The notes under the pieces were generated by a model. That model worked only from the letters and a program-made list of their open reading frames with translations, did no database searches and was not told where the DNA came from. DNA of 64,000 bases from Aspidapion aeneum (taxonomy: Eukaryota; Arthropoda; Insecta; Coleoptera; Brentidae): contig OY755042.1 of NCBI GenBank assembly GCA_963576565.1, forward strand, positions 97,458,185 to 97,522,184, in the 5' to 3' direction. A program made the translations under genes and the position numbers. Below are positions 22,873 to 34,807 of this stretch, piece by piece; the first letter of the stretch is position 1; every line of letters starts with the position of its first letter.

Positions 22873-22976
22873 TTAGCTCACACTACTACTATACTAGTGT
22901 GAGCTATGGTGATCCTAATTTTTTTTAGCTCACACTACTACTGTACTAGTGTGAGCTATGGTGATCCTAATTTTTT
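22873..22976. repeat. Two tandem 52-bp units, each carrying a hairpin
   Basis: The unit at 22873-22924 is repeated at 22925-22976 with one or two changes. Each contains AGCTCACACTA...TAGTGTGAGCT, an 11-bp perfect stem, followed by ATGGTGATCCTAATTTTTT. Confidence 0.9.
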
Positions 22977-23890
22977 CGTGTGAAAAAAAAAAGTTGCTCC
23001 GATTTCAAATTTTTTTATATATCTTTGCGTTTCAGATGATTTTGAAACTTTTTTGTTGCGCCGTCTGTCTGTCTGTATGTCTGTCTGTAACGACCAACGC
23101 GCATAACTCAAAAACCGCTTGCCCGATTTATCTAAATAGTAAAGTTTAAAAATACATTTCCCAAGTAGTAAGGGCCTTTCATTTTGAAATTTGTATTGGA
23201 AAACTTGGCTTTACTTTTATCTCAATTCTTTTTACGGAATACCACTTTCGGGTACTTGGCTTTTTTGCATGAAATGTTTTTGTTATAATTGAAAATATAC
23301 TAACTTTACAAAAACTGTTTTTAAGGCTGATTTAGCTTGGAGTTCACTTGCAGTGTACTAATGGACTAGAAAGGTAACAGATCCATCAGGGATCCATTTA
23401 TTTTTCTTTTAATTTCTGTGTGACTAGAAATGAGGTGAGAAAGATTATAAAGCGAATGATAATACAAACAAGCTATACGAATTTTAACAGATACGACTAC
23501 TATATTACCATATGGTAATAAAATTATGGTTGGGTAACAATAAATAGTTTTCTAAATGTTTTTTTTCAGTGTAATTTAGTTATATGTATGCTACAAAAAT
23601 ATTTAATGAATGATTAAATTCATGCTTATTACTTATTTATTTATTTTTGCAAAAGGTGAATAAAACCATTAATTTTTTATATAAATTTATTAAGAACAAG
23701 TTTTATTTTTATAATAATAATAATTAAAATTAATCTGTAGCAAACAACGACATCATAGGTAGGTATGTTATAACCTACTTCAAATGGTGGGCGCACCTAT
23801 TTTTATTTAAACTTTTTTAAATGTTAAATGTTGAAACTCTTACAAGATTATTTTAAATACAGGGTGTCTAAGAGAAGTAAGACGTAAAAC
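22977..23890. repeat. Fragmented repeats, including CTGT microsatellite and family A right end
   Basis: 23060-23135 has a CTGT-rich run followed by AACGACCAACGCGCATAACTC, repeated in the EcR intron near 60780. 23170-23290 is a copy of the right end of family A (ATTTTGAAATTTGTATTGGA). No gene. Confidence 0.6.
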
Positions 23891-23899
23891 TGCAGATTC

Positions 23900-24870
23900 C
23901 TTGGCTAAAATATTGAGATCATAACAACTTCTTACTAGTTTGGAAATGTTTTTTAAACTTTGCTATTACAGCCAAACTTCTTTATGTTCAATTTAGCACT
24001 GTGCCTAAGAGTCATTTGCAGCCGTAATACCCAAGTATAGAAAAACATATAAAACTAGTAAGAATCTTTTATTTTGACATTTGTATTGGAGAACTTGACT
24101 TTACTTTTATCTCAATTCTTTTTACGGAATATCATTTTAGCTTGGCTTTTTTGACATAAAATATTTTTGTTATGAATTCACTGCTTTTTTAAAGGATTTG
24201 GATAATATTTAAGTTTTAAAGTAGTAAAATATGCGGAATATTGTTCAAAACTTTTGCAATGCTTTATTAAAAATTTTAAGGTTTTTTAATTTTTTCCTAT
24301 GGTTTTATTAAAGTTCCTATCAGCCTTCAAAAACTTAGCGCTCTAGCGATCCTGAATGTGGGCAATGTTACTTTTACATAACTTTACATTTATATGGGAG
24401 GGAAGTAAATTAAAATTTTGGGGTTTTTTTATTTTTTCCTATAGTTTTATTTTATTTTCCATCAGTCCGCTAAAGCTCAGCTCTCTAGCGTTTCTGGAAG
24501 TAAGCAATGTTACCTTTACATAACTTTACATGTATAGGGTAGAGAAGTAAATCAGAATTTTGGGGTTTTTTGATTTTTTCCAAGGGTTTGGTCATAATTT
24601 CTATCAATGTGCCAAATTCCAGCTTCCGCAAGTACAGTAGAATTTTGATGATCTATACATGACTGAGTGAGTGGCACGTGAGTGACGTTTTTTGAAATTT
24701 CGTAACTAATTTACTACGTTATGGAAGTACATGGTACTCTATGAAGATCTACGACTGTGCAAAGTTTCGTAGCTCATTCCGAAGTAGAGTTTTAGATAGG
24801 TCAAATACGTTTCAAGAAAAGATGGTACAGCAGTTTAGAACTTGGCGATGCACTGCCGTGTCTCCATATT
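23900..24870 (-). repeat. Composite repeat family A, copy 2
   Basis: Reverse-oriented copy of the 5225-6890 repeat. It has the right end (ATTTGTATTGGAGAACTTG near 24078), at least two tandem subunits spaced about 138 bp (near 24350 and 24488), and the left end near 24800-24860. It lacks the LINE insertion and so shows the empty target site near 24741. Confidence 0.75.
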
Positions 24871-25430
24871 ATGTTTACCCAAAAAATTCACTGTAGTCAA
24901 GAGCTAGGCTCTGGTCTGTGTGATGCGTTTTTATTAATTTTATTATTTTTTATACATTTTTCATATCCTTTTTATATGACACTTAAAAAAATATATAAAG
25001 CCCTCTCTTAACTTTTAAAACAATGTGTAATGTTTATTTTGTAAAGTTTCAGAGCTTTTAAAACATTCTTTGGTATAAGCCGACGACCGACAGACGAATC
25101 ACAAAATATACAACCATTTGTTTGAAATTCTTCTGATAATGACAAGAATATAAATGTTAATGTTTATTACAAAAAGCTAGCAGTATATTTTTAACGAGTG
25201 GGTCAAAAAAACTTTCATTTTGTATGTGATTATTTCTAAATTTTAATGGCTTTATGCAATTTAAAAATTATGCGAAACGAACGCCACTCTTCTTTGAAAG
25301 TTTACTTATTTCGGTTACCATTTTAAAATTTTACACCATACTTAGCTATACCAGGCCTCAAAAATAACCCCTGTAGACACTGAATCAGAGTTACTTTCCA
25401 CTCCCCACCTCAATTACGTCATTATTTTAT
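24871..25430. other. No gene seen
   Basis: AT-rich spacer between repeats. Nothing recognised. Confidence 0.4.
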
Positions 25431-26967
25431 GTACAGCGTGTCCCATTTTCGATGGGATTAAATGGGAAACTCGTTTATTATTAAAGATATTGATTTTCTG
25501 ATTGCACCTTACCGTGCTCTTTTTTTGCGCCCTTAAAAATGGCGTAATCAGATTTTTGCTCTACCCCGTAGTTTCGCTAATACAGGGAGTTTTTGAAAAA
25601 ATTGTATTTTTAATAATCCCTTGTATCTCGCTTATTTTGCGAGATATTTTTATTCTGTAAAAACCTTTTTATAGCAACTTTTTTAGAAGAAAATAATGAC
25701 GTTGTCAACTTTTTAAAATATTGTTTAATTTTTGAGATATGGTATTTATCATAAAAAAATTAAATACGGACCTGGATTTTTTTTATTACCATTTTGATTG
25801 GTTTGATGCTAGTATTATCATAAAATAATAAAAATTTTAAAATTTTTTGTTTTAACGTAAAAAAAAATATTTTATATTTTAAAAAAAATTTGTCCGAACC
25901 TGGATATTTTTAACATAAATATAAATTAAAAATTGCTAGATAAATAATTTTTAGCTTAACTGTTTTGATACTTAGCATATTAAAATGGTTTTACGTTAAT
26001 TTACAGATTTATTTGAAACAAAGTCTACGAAAAATACAAAAAAAACAAATTATAAAAAATAACTAATTTTTCTGATTACCATTATGTGTAAGACATTGTT
26101 GGCATTTTTGAGTAATTTTTCTTAAGGCATTTTGCATAAAAATATTTCTGCCATTTAAATATTGGGATTTTGTTGCTTGAATGAAGCAGTCAAACATATC
26201 ACATTTTTCAAAATCTGGATATGGTCGATTTCTAGCCAGTTTAAAATAATTGTAAGCCATTCACAAAAATGACAAGTAAAATGACAATGTCAATTCCACG
26301 CTTTTGTTTTGTAAATTTCACGACCTGCTGTGCTACCATCAAATAATTAGTATGATATTATTTTTGTAACTTTTTAACGTTTTTTACTTTATTTATAAAT
26401 CTTTTAATTATCATTTCAAAACAGATAAACTAAAAATCGTTCAGCTAGTGTGTCTTGCAATTTTTAATTTATAATTACGTTGGAAATTTCCAGGTTCTGA
26501 CTATAATTTTTTTTCAAATATTAAATAGTTTTTTTTTAACCTTAAATCAAAAAAATATTAAAGTTTTATCATTTTAAGGTAATAATAGCATGGAACCAAT
26601 GAAAGTAGTAATAAAAAAAATCCAAGTCCGTATTTAATTTTTTTATGATAAATACCATATCTTAAAAACTAAACAATATTTTAAAAATTTGACAACGTCA
26701 TTATTTTGCTTCAAAAAAGTTGCCATAGAAAGGTTTTTACAGAATAAAAATATCTTGCAAAATAAGTGAGATAAAAGGAATTAATTAAAATGCAATTTTT
26801 TTTAAAATCTCCCTGTATTAGCGAAACCACGGGGTATAGCAAAAATCTGATTACACCATTTTAAAGGGCTCCAAAAAAGAGCACGGTAAGGTGCAATCAG
26901 AAAATCGATATCTTTAATAATAACCGAGTTTCCCATTTAATCCCATCGAAAATGGGACACGCTGTAC
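25431..26967. mobile_element. Large foldback element, arms about 570 bp
   Basis: From GTACAGCGTGTCCCATTTTC the left 570 or so bases match the reverse complement of the right 570 or so (ending GGGACACGCTGTAC). Long identical runs include GATTGCACCTTACCGTGCTC and its partner, the block beginning ACAATATT, and ATTTTTTTATGATAAATACC. The loop at about 26010-26395 is unpaired. TA at each extreme end suggests a TA target duplication, as for Tc1/mariner-class elements. The short ORF inside the loop on the - strand (26063-26260) resembles nothing I know. It is probably moved by a transposase encoded elsewhere. Confidence 0.9.
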
Positions 26968-28339
26968 CGTCTGTATTAATAAAAATGGATGTGTCTCTAT
27001 TACGGATACGGAAAGCTTTTCAACGATGTATAATAACATCTAGATAATAAAGATATTTTATATTTTTTCTCAAAACATACCGTTTGTCCACTGATGACGT
27101 CAGTAGTTAAGCATTATTAGTATTTTTAAGAGCTTTCCAACGATGTATCACCCGTAAAGAAGGTATTTCAATTTTTCTAAAAACATACGTAGTATGGACA
27201 AGTACGGTACAAAATTTCAAACTGGTATAGTTTTTGCAAAGTCAGTTGAACAAAGATAAAAGCCGACCATCGATCGGCATATCCTTTAAAGAAAGTGACA
27301 TGGGCGGCGGTAGATATACTCATGAAAATTATTTCATTTAATTATGGCGAAAACTAAAGAAATACAAATAGATAATAAAACTTTCTATTCCTACACCTAC
27401 AGGAACGACACTGATTTATTTTCTAACTCTGCAGACTGCCGACTAAACGGGTCCCGAAAAGCACACCCGAAAGCAATTAAAAGCGCATCTCAAAAAAATC
27501 TGCCAATCAGGTGCCGTCCATCCACCTGGGCTGGGTCGGTCGGAAAACAAAGACTTTGTGTTCGGACAGCAAAGAGCCGCGCCTCTTCTCTGTCGGTAGG
27601 GTTGAAATTATACCAGGAAGATTTTATATGAATTTGGATAACTTTTGAAGCGCAGAATGAAGCAAAATTTCATGAAATCGATAGAACCCCGTATTAGGAG
27701 TTTTTCAAGTGACTTTGCAAAAACTATAACCGGAAGTTAAATATTTTTGTGGAGTTGTCAATAAATCCATGGACTACATTATAATAAAAAAATGCAAAAA
27801 GTTAACGGAGGTATCAATCCGTGCTACAAATCACAGGGGTTTTTCCAAAGAAATCTTGATCAAAATTGGCACTGCTTCTTATACTTGATAATTGCTCATT
27901 ATCGTATAGTCGCAAAAAATAATGATGTCTTGAATAAATCACATGCAAGTTACGTTTAAATCGCCGTTCACCTTACGTAGGCGACAGTGAGTTTGGATGT
28001 TAGTAAGCCAAAAGAATGAACAGATTTCACTTTTTTTATCGTCGCCTAGCTATTTATTGAAAAAATAATTAAATAAGTAATATTTCTATACAAAATGTTG
28101 ATTTTTGAAGAATGTTGGGTTTTTTATTTAAAATTATGGTATATACAGGGTAATGCTTCATCCTAAAGGAGCATCCACACCTATTTACTTTAAAGTTCTA
28201 CTGAAATAGGAATCAAGTAAAATATGTTTAAACGTAGTATCCCAATTTACACTTCTACTTGTTCTACAAAATAAAATTATGCTCTTCCTGTTTAAAAAAA
28301 ATGGATTTCATCTTTATTTTTACATCCGGGGGACCGCCC
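26968..28339. other. No gene supported; diverged repeats
   Basis: A phrase AGCTTTTCAACGATGTAT (27018) recurs as AGCTTTCCAACGATGTAT (27132), an imperfect two-copy tandem of about 115 bp. 27820-28050 has a reverse-oriented relative at 33810-34040. The 95-residue ORF at 27344-27631 has no recognisable domain. Confidence 0.4.
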
Positions 28340-29190
28340 GTTAAGTTTGCGCAAACTGCTGTAGGTACCACCTTTTCTTGAAACATTTCAGCCCATATTT
28401 GACCTATCTATTACTCTACTTCGGAATGAGCTACGAAACTCAACTCAAACAATCCCTTCAAGTTTTATGAACTTCCATAATGTAGTAAAGTATATAGTTA
28501 CGAAATTTTAAAACAAGTCCAAATTGCCCTCACTCACTCACTCATGTATAGATCATCAAAATTCTACTGGAAGACATGCTACAAAGCTGAAATTTGGCAG
28601 ACGGATAGAAATTATGACCAAACTCTTGGAAAAAATCAAAAAGCTCCAAAACTTCAATTTCCTCCCCTATACATGTAAAGTTATGTAAACGTAACATTAC
28701 CCACTTCCAGAAACGCTAGAGAGCTGAGCTTTGGAAAGCTGAAGAAACTATGATAAAACTATAAAAAGAAATTTAAAAAATCCAAAACTTTAATTACTTC
28801 TCTCCCCATTAAAAGTAAAGTTAGGTAAAAGAAACGTTTCCCACTTCCAGAAACCCTAGAGAGAAGAAGAAAAATTTTTAAAAAAAGTTTTGAACAATAT
28901 TCCGCATGTTTTACTATTTTAAAACTTAAATATTATCCAAATCCTTTAAAAAGGGAGTGAAATCATAACAAAAACATTTCATGTAAAAAGAATTGAGATA
29001 AAAGTAAAGTCAACTTCCCCAATACAAATTTCAAAATGAAAGGTTCTTACTAGTTTGGAAATGTTTTTCTAAACTTGGCTATTACGGCTGCAAATTGACT
29101 TTTAGGTACAGTCCTAAATTGAACATAAACAAGTTTGGCTGCCAACTTGAGCTTTTTTTACAAGAAATGTTTTTGTTATGATACATTTTT
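28340..29190 (+). repeat. Composite repeat family A, copy 3
   Basis: Same order as copy 1: AGTTTGCGCAAACTGCTG near 28347, TGTATAGATCATCAAAATTCTAC near 28543, two tandem subunits about 142 bp apart (28697 and 28839), and an inverted rendering of the right-end block near 28980-29045. It lacks the LINE tail insertion. Confidence 0.7.
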
Positions 29191-31992
29191 CCAACTGATA
29201 ATTATGTTAAAAATCTTAATCAAAGAAAAAAAAATAAATCTAATAGAACGATTCTACCCTAAAATGCAAAAAAACAACTGACCAATGAATTGACATCATC
29301 GCCGACCCTCCCCCCCCCCTCCCCCGGGGGTAGTGCCAACACTAGGCTCGGGCGAACTGAGAGGGCAGCAAAAGCAAATAGACGGGGCGAAAAAAGAGTA
29401 AACTATTACATACATAAATATGGATAATCTTTTGTTTTCTGTTTGTGTTTGGTCATAAATTTTTTATATCGATGACATTTAGTTTATTTTGTGGTCGCAA
29501 ATTTTTTGAGGGCGACCTTTTCAGCCTTCGACCCTCCCGCCCCTTAAGTCACACTACGCCGCTGATAACGTTGTACAGTCAGAGACTTTTTAAATTGCCG
29601 TTGTATTTTTTTCCGTCAAAATTAATCATTTAAAGAAATTTTAAAAAAAAATATTTTTAAATATGTATGTATACAGACAGAGGTAAGGTTCACAATTTTT
29701 TTGTTTTGGTTTAAACTACTTTTCCGAATTTCAAATAGGAACATTTTTTATTTTCAAGGGCGGCAATTTAAAAAGTCCCCGACTGTAGCTACCTGTATGT
29801 AATTAAATTTTGTATAAACCGTAAAATTCCAAATTAAGAGATAGTTTGTCATTATTTAAAATTATAGTGAGCAAAAAATTCCATAAATCAGTTTTATGTC
29901 GGCATTTTAGCACCTTCCTACTGAATCTCATAAAGATTCTCTACTTATTCCGAGAAAATATGAGGTTTGGCTAAGAGTTATTAATATTTTATTATAAAAT
30001 AAAATGACTTTTATTTGTTTTAACTTTTCTAATAACCCAGTCACATTAGGTGAAAAAATCCTGAAACTGGGAAAAAATAGGTGGAAGCTGGATTTTTATA
30101 TAATTATTCCATTATTCCTTAGCATCTGGGACTAGTGATGTAAAAAATGGAAATGGAAATATTGGAAATTTCCGAAGGTGTCTCGGAAATATTGGAAATA
30201 TTGGAAATATTTAAAAAAATATTATCTTTCATATTTTGTAACCTTAGGGAGCGTTCTTAAATTACGCAACGCAAAAACTCAGCATTTTTGATCCCCACGC
30301 CCCCCTCTTAACGCATTTTCAAGAAAAAACATTAAAATAACATTGAGTATAACGCAAGGCCAAACCCCCCCCCTTATTGAATGTGATGCTGATGACAGCG
30401 ATAAAGACAGTGGCGGATCCAGGGGGGGCCAGAGCCGAAAATATATTTCTGAAAATTTTACAACACTATCTGGGACACATCCTCACATATACTCCGCCAA
30501 AATCCCCATTGAGCTTCGCTAGCTATATAAGGCCCAAAAGGTCCTAAAAATCATCAAAAGTGACTGTACAAGTCAACATGTACTTAAATATAGTTTTTCT
30601 TTCTTTAAAGTTAAAGAACTTTATGTAAGGGTTAGGCCAATGGTCAATAATAGCCGGACCTCCAATGGGACTTATTTTTATTCAATTAAGCACTGTACGA
30701 GAAAAAAAAGCGTATATAAAAAAAGTTCAACTTCTGTGTAGAAACAGCTTTAAAATATGCGCAAATATGCACAAAAAAGCATTTTTTAAATATATTTTTT
30801 TAAATGTTGGGTTAGGTTTTTTTCTTAATTTTATGGTACAGACCCATATACGTAAATGTATATGTATAGACCGAATCATTTTGCGTAATATATCTCTCAT
30901 GGGGAGCATTTGCACCTATTTGACTGGGCTATAAATGGAACTTAATAGGTCCCCACAGTAATTTATCATAAAGGCCAAAAGAAAATTCGTAGGACAAAAC
31001 TTCAATTCTGTTTTTCTCCAATTATTACCAATTCTGTTTTGGCCATGGACGATTTCGCTCATGTCTTGTTTAGATGAATTACGTTTTTGATATTGTCCAG
31101 TTGGTAATAATTCCGTTTTTGAAATTGGATAATTCTACAATTTTCCTTTAAGATCTTAAATGATTTTTTTGTCTTTTATAATGATGTATTTAGTAGATTT
31201 TTAAATTAATAACTAGCTCTCTTAATTTCTTAGTGAATTACTTCTTGCCGTTGCTTTAAAGGGATAGCCATTAAATCAATACCATACAAGAATATGGATA
31301 TGTGGACTCCCATTCACGCCAATGCAACGTTTTTTCTGTGTAACAGTAACACGTAGATATTAAACTATTCTTCGAGTATTTTAATTAAACCAAAATTAAT
31401 TAAAAACAAAACTAAAGCAAATTATACTCAATACTAAAGTAGGAGGCCTTGTAATTCAGCAAATTCAAGGCCGTTTAAGAAATTTAGAATGATTGGTGAG
31501 CGGTCCACATCTACGCAATGTAGTAGACATGGGTCAGCAGCCCCAATAGGCCACTAATCTTTACCAATTATTTGCACAATGACGTAAAATTCGTGGTCTA
31601 CTTTTACTATTTGATAACATAAACATTTCACTTATTACTTTGCTATTAAAGCATGATGTACTGTGTGATTGTTTATAAACTTACACCCCAAAAAAAATGA
31701 CGTTTATTAGTAATATTTGGCTTAAAAATTCCGCTGATTGACTCTCACGTTTGAAGGTGGGTAAAACGCTAATTAGCGTTGATCTAGCCTGAAAGACAGA
31801 AATGCTGTCGTAGGTCACGGATGGTTTATTTTTCTTTGCAATCTCATCGATCGATATTATAGCAGTTTATACTCGCCTGCTCTTGTTCTAGTTTCTCTCG
31901 TATCTCGGTGGATGCCGCTTCTTGCGAGGGTTTTCTCACGATAGACCTAGGATGAGAGACAAAACGGTCTGATAAACTAAGCCAGGGTGTCA
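29191..31992. other. No gene seen; low-complexity tracts
   Basis: A C-rich then G-rich tract lies at 29308-29332. A short run of TGGAAATAT-type repeats lies at 30150-30215. One CAGTGGCGGATCC element end is seen at 30412 without a clear partner. No convincing reading frame. Confidence 0.4.
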
Positions 31993-32000
31993 CATTGACC

Positions 32001-32446
32001 CATATACATAATATTCCAATACCCACTGTAACTGCCCATTCATGATGCAAACATGAGGGCCTTAGGGTCTTTAAGCAAAAAAGACTTGATTGGTTGCTTT
32101 CAAAGACATATGCATATTATTTCCATATAGTACGTATTATTGCAATACCTACGGTACCTTACGATGCAGAATGCAAACATATTTGAAATAGCAATATTAA
32201 TGGACACTAAGTCTATCCTTTTTGCGATCATTAAGTTAAAATGTCCTGATGGCTTATACTTTACACATGCATATTATTTTATTCGTGTATTCGTCATGTC
32301 AAATCATCGGCTCACAGTTGACAATAACTCTAACTATGTAAATTTGGTATCTGTTCATTTTTCGTACCTTTATTTCTGAATGTTTGCATCAAACGCCAAC
32401 CATTGTGTAAATAGGTAACAGGGAGTATTGGAATATTACGTATATG
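32001..32446. mobile_element. 446-bp MITE with 8-bp target duplication, copy 1
   Basis: Ends are CATATACATAATATTCCAAT and its inverse ending TATTGGAATATTACGTATATG, near-perfect terminal repeats of about 25 bp. CATTGACC occurs exactly on both sides (31993-32000 and 32447-32454). An 8-bp duplication points to the hAT or P class. A reverse-oriented copy lies inside an EcR intron at 54348-54792. The ORFs that cross it on either strand are not conserved between copies. Confidence 0.92.
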
Positions 32447-32454
32447 CATTGACC

Positions 32455-33070
32455 AAGCAGTGTTAATAATAAAAGACAGAAAGTTAGAAGCAAATTCGAA
32501 ATTAGAAATCGCGGGAATGACCGTTTTAATTTTTTTTTGTTTTGGTTGCGAGGATTTAGCAGCATATAGCTATGCATAATTACTAACCTTTAACGAAAAA
32601 TATGAATTTTCATTCTTTTGTGGGTTACGAGGTTTCATAATTAGGGTGAAAAATAAAAATAAAAATAGTTTCAAAAGGAATCTTGCGTAGCTCATTTTTA
32701 GCTTATAAAATTCGTATAGGGTGTTCCATAAAAAAAAATAATATGTTGAAAACCGGTGTTGAATTCTTGAACGGACCCTCAAAATCAGGTTAAAGTAAAA
32801 CTGCACATGCTATCTAACTTGATTTCCGCATCTCCATTGGTTCTGATGTGGGGAGATGCTCATTCTCACTCTTCATGTTCAAACGACCATGCGGTAGAAA
32901 GAGAAAACGACATGTGAGAATTTTACACTACATAGAATCTGAGCCTTACTTCGATTAGTGCTCTTGTGAATCAATTGAGGCGATCGATGCCGCCCGCACT
33001 CCCGGGATACCACCCGCGTCTACTGTTGCCGTTTGATATTCAAGGTGTTAAGTTGGTGCACTGAGACAAC
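32455..33070. other. No gene seen
   Basis: Mixed composition. 32830-33060 is less AT-rich and precedes the hAT fragment, but no further transposase motif can be read in it. Confidence 0.4.
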
Positions 33071-33331
33071 TTGGCGTTATCGGTCAGGCCGTATTGTTTT
33101 GATCTCGAAGATTTCTTAGTTACGAGAATGGCGAAAGTTTCTAATTATGATAGCTTTAGCGTGCTAGAAGCAGTGGTTACGATGCCTATGACAACTGCAG
33201 AAACAGAACGTTGTTTCTCTACCCTAAAAATAATTAAAACTTTTCTTAAAAGCACAATGGGTGGGAATAGATTAACTGCCCTTGCAATGTTATCTATTGA
33301 GAAAAAAATAATTCAAGAAATTCGTTATTGA
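33071..33331 (+). pseudogene. hAT transposase C-terminal dimerisation domain fragment
   Basis: VVTMPMTTAETERCFSTLK, followed by IKTFLKSTM and RLTALAMLSIEKKII, is the conserved hAT C-terminal dimerisation motif (P.T.A..ER.FS.LK.IK..LR..M...RL..L..L.I) of the ZMYM/DUF4371 group. The frame ends naturally at TGA 33329. Clear similarity begins only near 33165; sequence upstream in the frame is not convincing, so the copy is 5'-truncated. It could belong to the same family as the N-terminal fragment at 20069, but they lie 12.5 kb apart and need not be one insertion. Confidence 0.8.
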
Positions 33332-34799
33332 AGAATTTATTTCAAAAAAGAACAGACGCCTTCATTTTCGATATAAAACCTGAAATATAAAAACTAGGTT
33401 TGATACATTTATTATTTATTTATAAAAAAATATAATATTTAACTAATATCTAGCTAAATATCTCATTTTTTTTATTTGCTTTAAATTATATGATATTATA
33501 TTGGCCCAAAAAGTTGGGCGTGGCACTCAAAAAAATTGTTCGCCTGCTCCGCAATTTTTTTTTGGGTGTGCACCCCCACTGGCCTGGTGTATAAAACGGA
33601 CAATTCCTTATAAACTACTATTATTAGCAATGTCATGCTTCAGTAGTTTTGGCATATTAACTTATCACCTTTTTCGTAAATTGGCTGTATAATACCCACG
33701 GTTCATTCCTCAGGAATTTTGCCTTGTGTGCAGATCTCATTACCCATAATTTAGTTTTAAATCAAAAAATAAAAAATCTTAACAATCTGTAAAATACCAC
33801 TATCAAAAAAGTGAAATCTGTTCTTGTGATCTACTGACATCAAAACTCACCGCGACGCCTGCGTAAGGTTGAACTCGATCTAAACGTCACTTGCATGCGA
33901 TGGACTTAAGACATCATTATTCTTTGCGACCGTACAATGGCTAGCAATTATCAAGTTCAGGAAGCAGTGATAATATTGATTAAGATTTCTATGCAAAATC
34001 TTTTTGTGGTTTTTTGTATCATAAAAGTTTGAGATTTTATGACCGGCATGATACCTCACTTCACTTTTTAGGTAAAAGTCATAGGAGTTACTTTGTTTAT
34101 TTAAAATCATCCGTCTGTCTTCAATTATATTTACTTAATAATAGCTATTAATTCTACTTCTCCTTTCGTTCCATCATTTCTACTTGTTTGTTTGTACAAA
34201 AGCAAAATTTATTCTTTATATAGGCACATATTCTTCATCAGTACAAACCAAGTTCTCTTATAACCGGCTGAACTAGAAATCAAGACAGTACCATAAGCGG
34301 TCAAGAGAACGAAGAACGTTCACTTCTTCGGACGCAATTTTTTTTTCGTGGATTATTTTTATTTTGTTCAATCGGGTTTATTTTTATTCGATTAAAAAAT
34401 ATACTGTGCGTCTGTCTCATGGTCACCGGGATTACCATTTATGGAGGTAAAGCGAGAAGAAGAATTATTTAACCTGCTGGCTTTTATTTGTACAGGGTAT
34501 CCCAATTACAATGTTTTTGGGTCGTTTCTGGTATTTATAGGGCAGATAGATAAAGAAGCTGACCCCTTGCTAGCTTGAATTTTAACCCAACTGCAGCACG
34601 GCAAAAGGAAGGGTAATGTTTTTCAATTGGGATATGTATGTATGTAAATATGTATGTTTGTGTCACGCTAGAGGCTAAACGGCTGAACCGATTTTGACAA
34701 AAAAGGTGTCGTTAAATTGCTACTGATCCCGAAGGTGCTATAGACTATATATTTTCAAACAGGAATCAACATGGCGGTCTTCAGACGCCATTTTGTCAC
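33332..34799. other. No gene; hAT 3' flank and diverged repeats
   Basis: 33520-33590 (CACCCCCACTGG) may be the terminal region of the hAT copy. 33810-34040 is a reverse-oriented relative of 27820-28050. 34620-34740 contains GTATGTATGT and GGCTGAACCGATTTTGAC, a phrase I associate with dispersed insect repeats. Confidence 0.4.
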
Positions 34800-34807
34800 A
34801 TGATGTA

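Noticed and set aside
23060..23096. CTGT-rich microsatellite as a possible origin or regulatory site
   Set aside because: The same run occurs within a dispersed repeat at 60760, so it travels with that repeat.
27344..27631. 95-residue ORF beginning MAKTKEIQIDNKTFYSYTYR
   Set aside because: ATG context is plausible but no domain, neighbour or repeat supports it.
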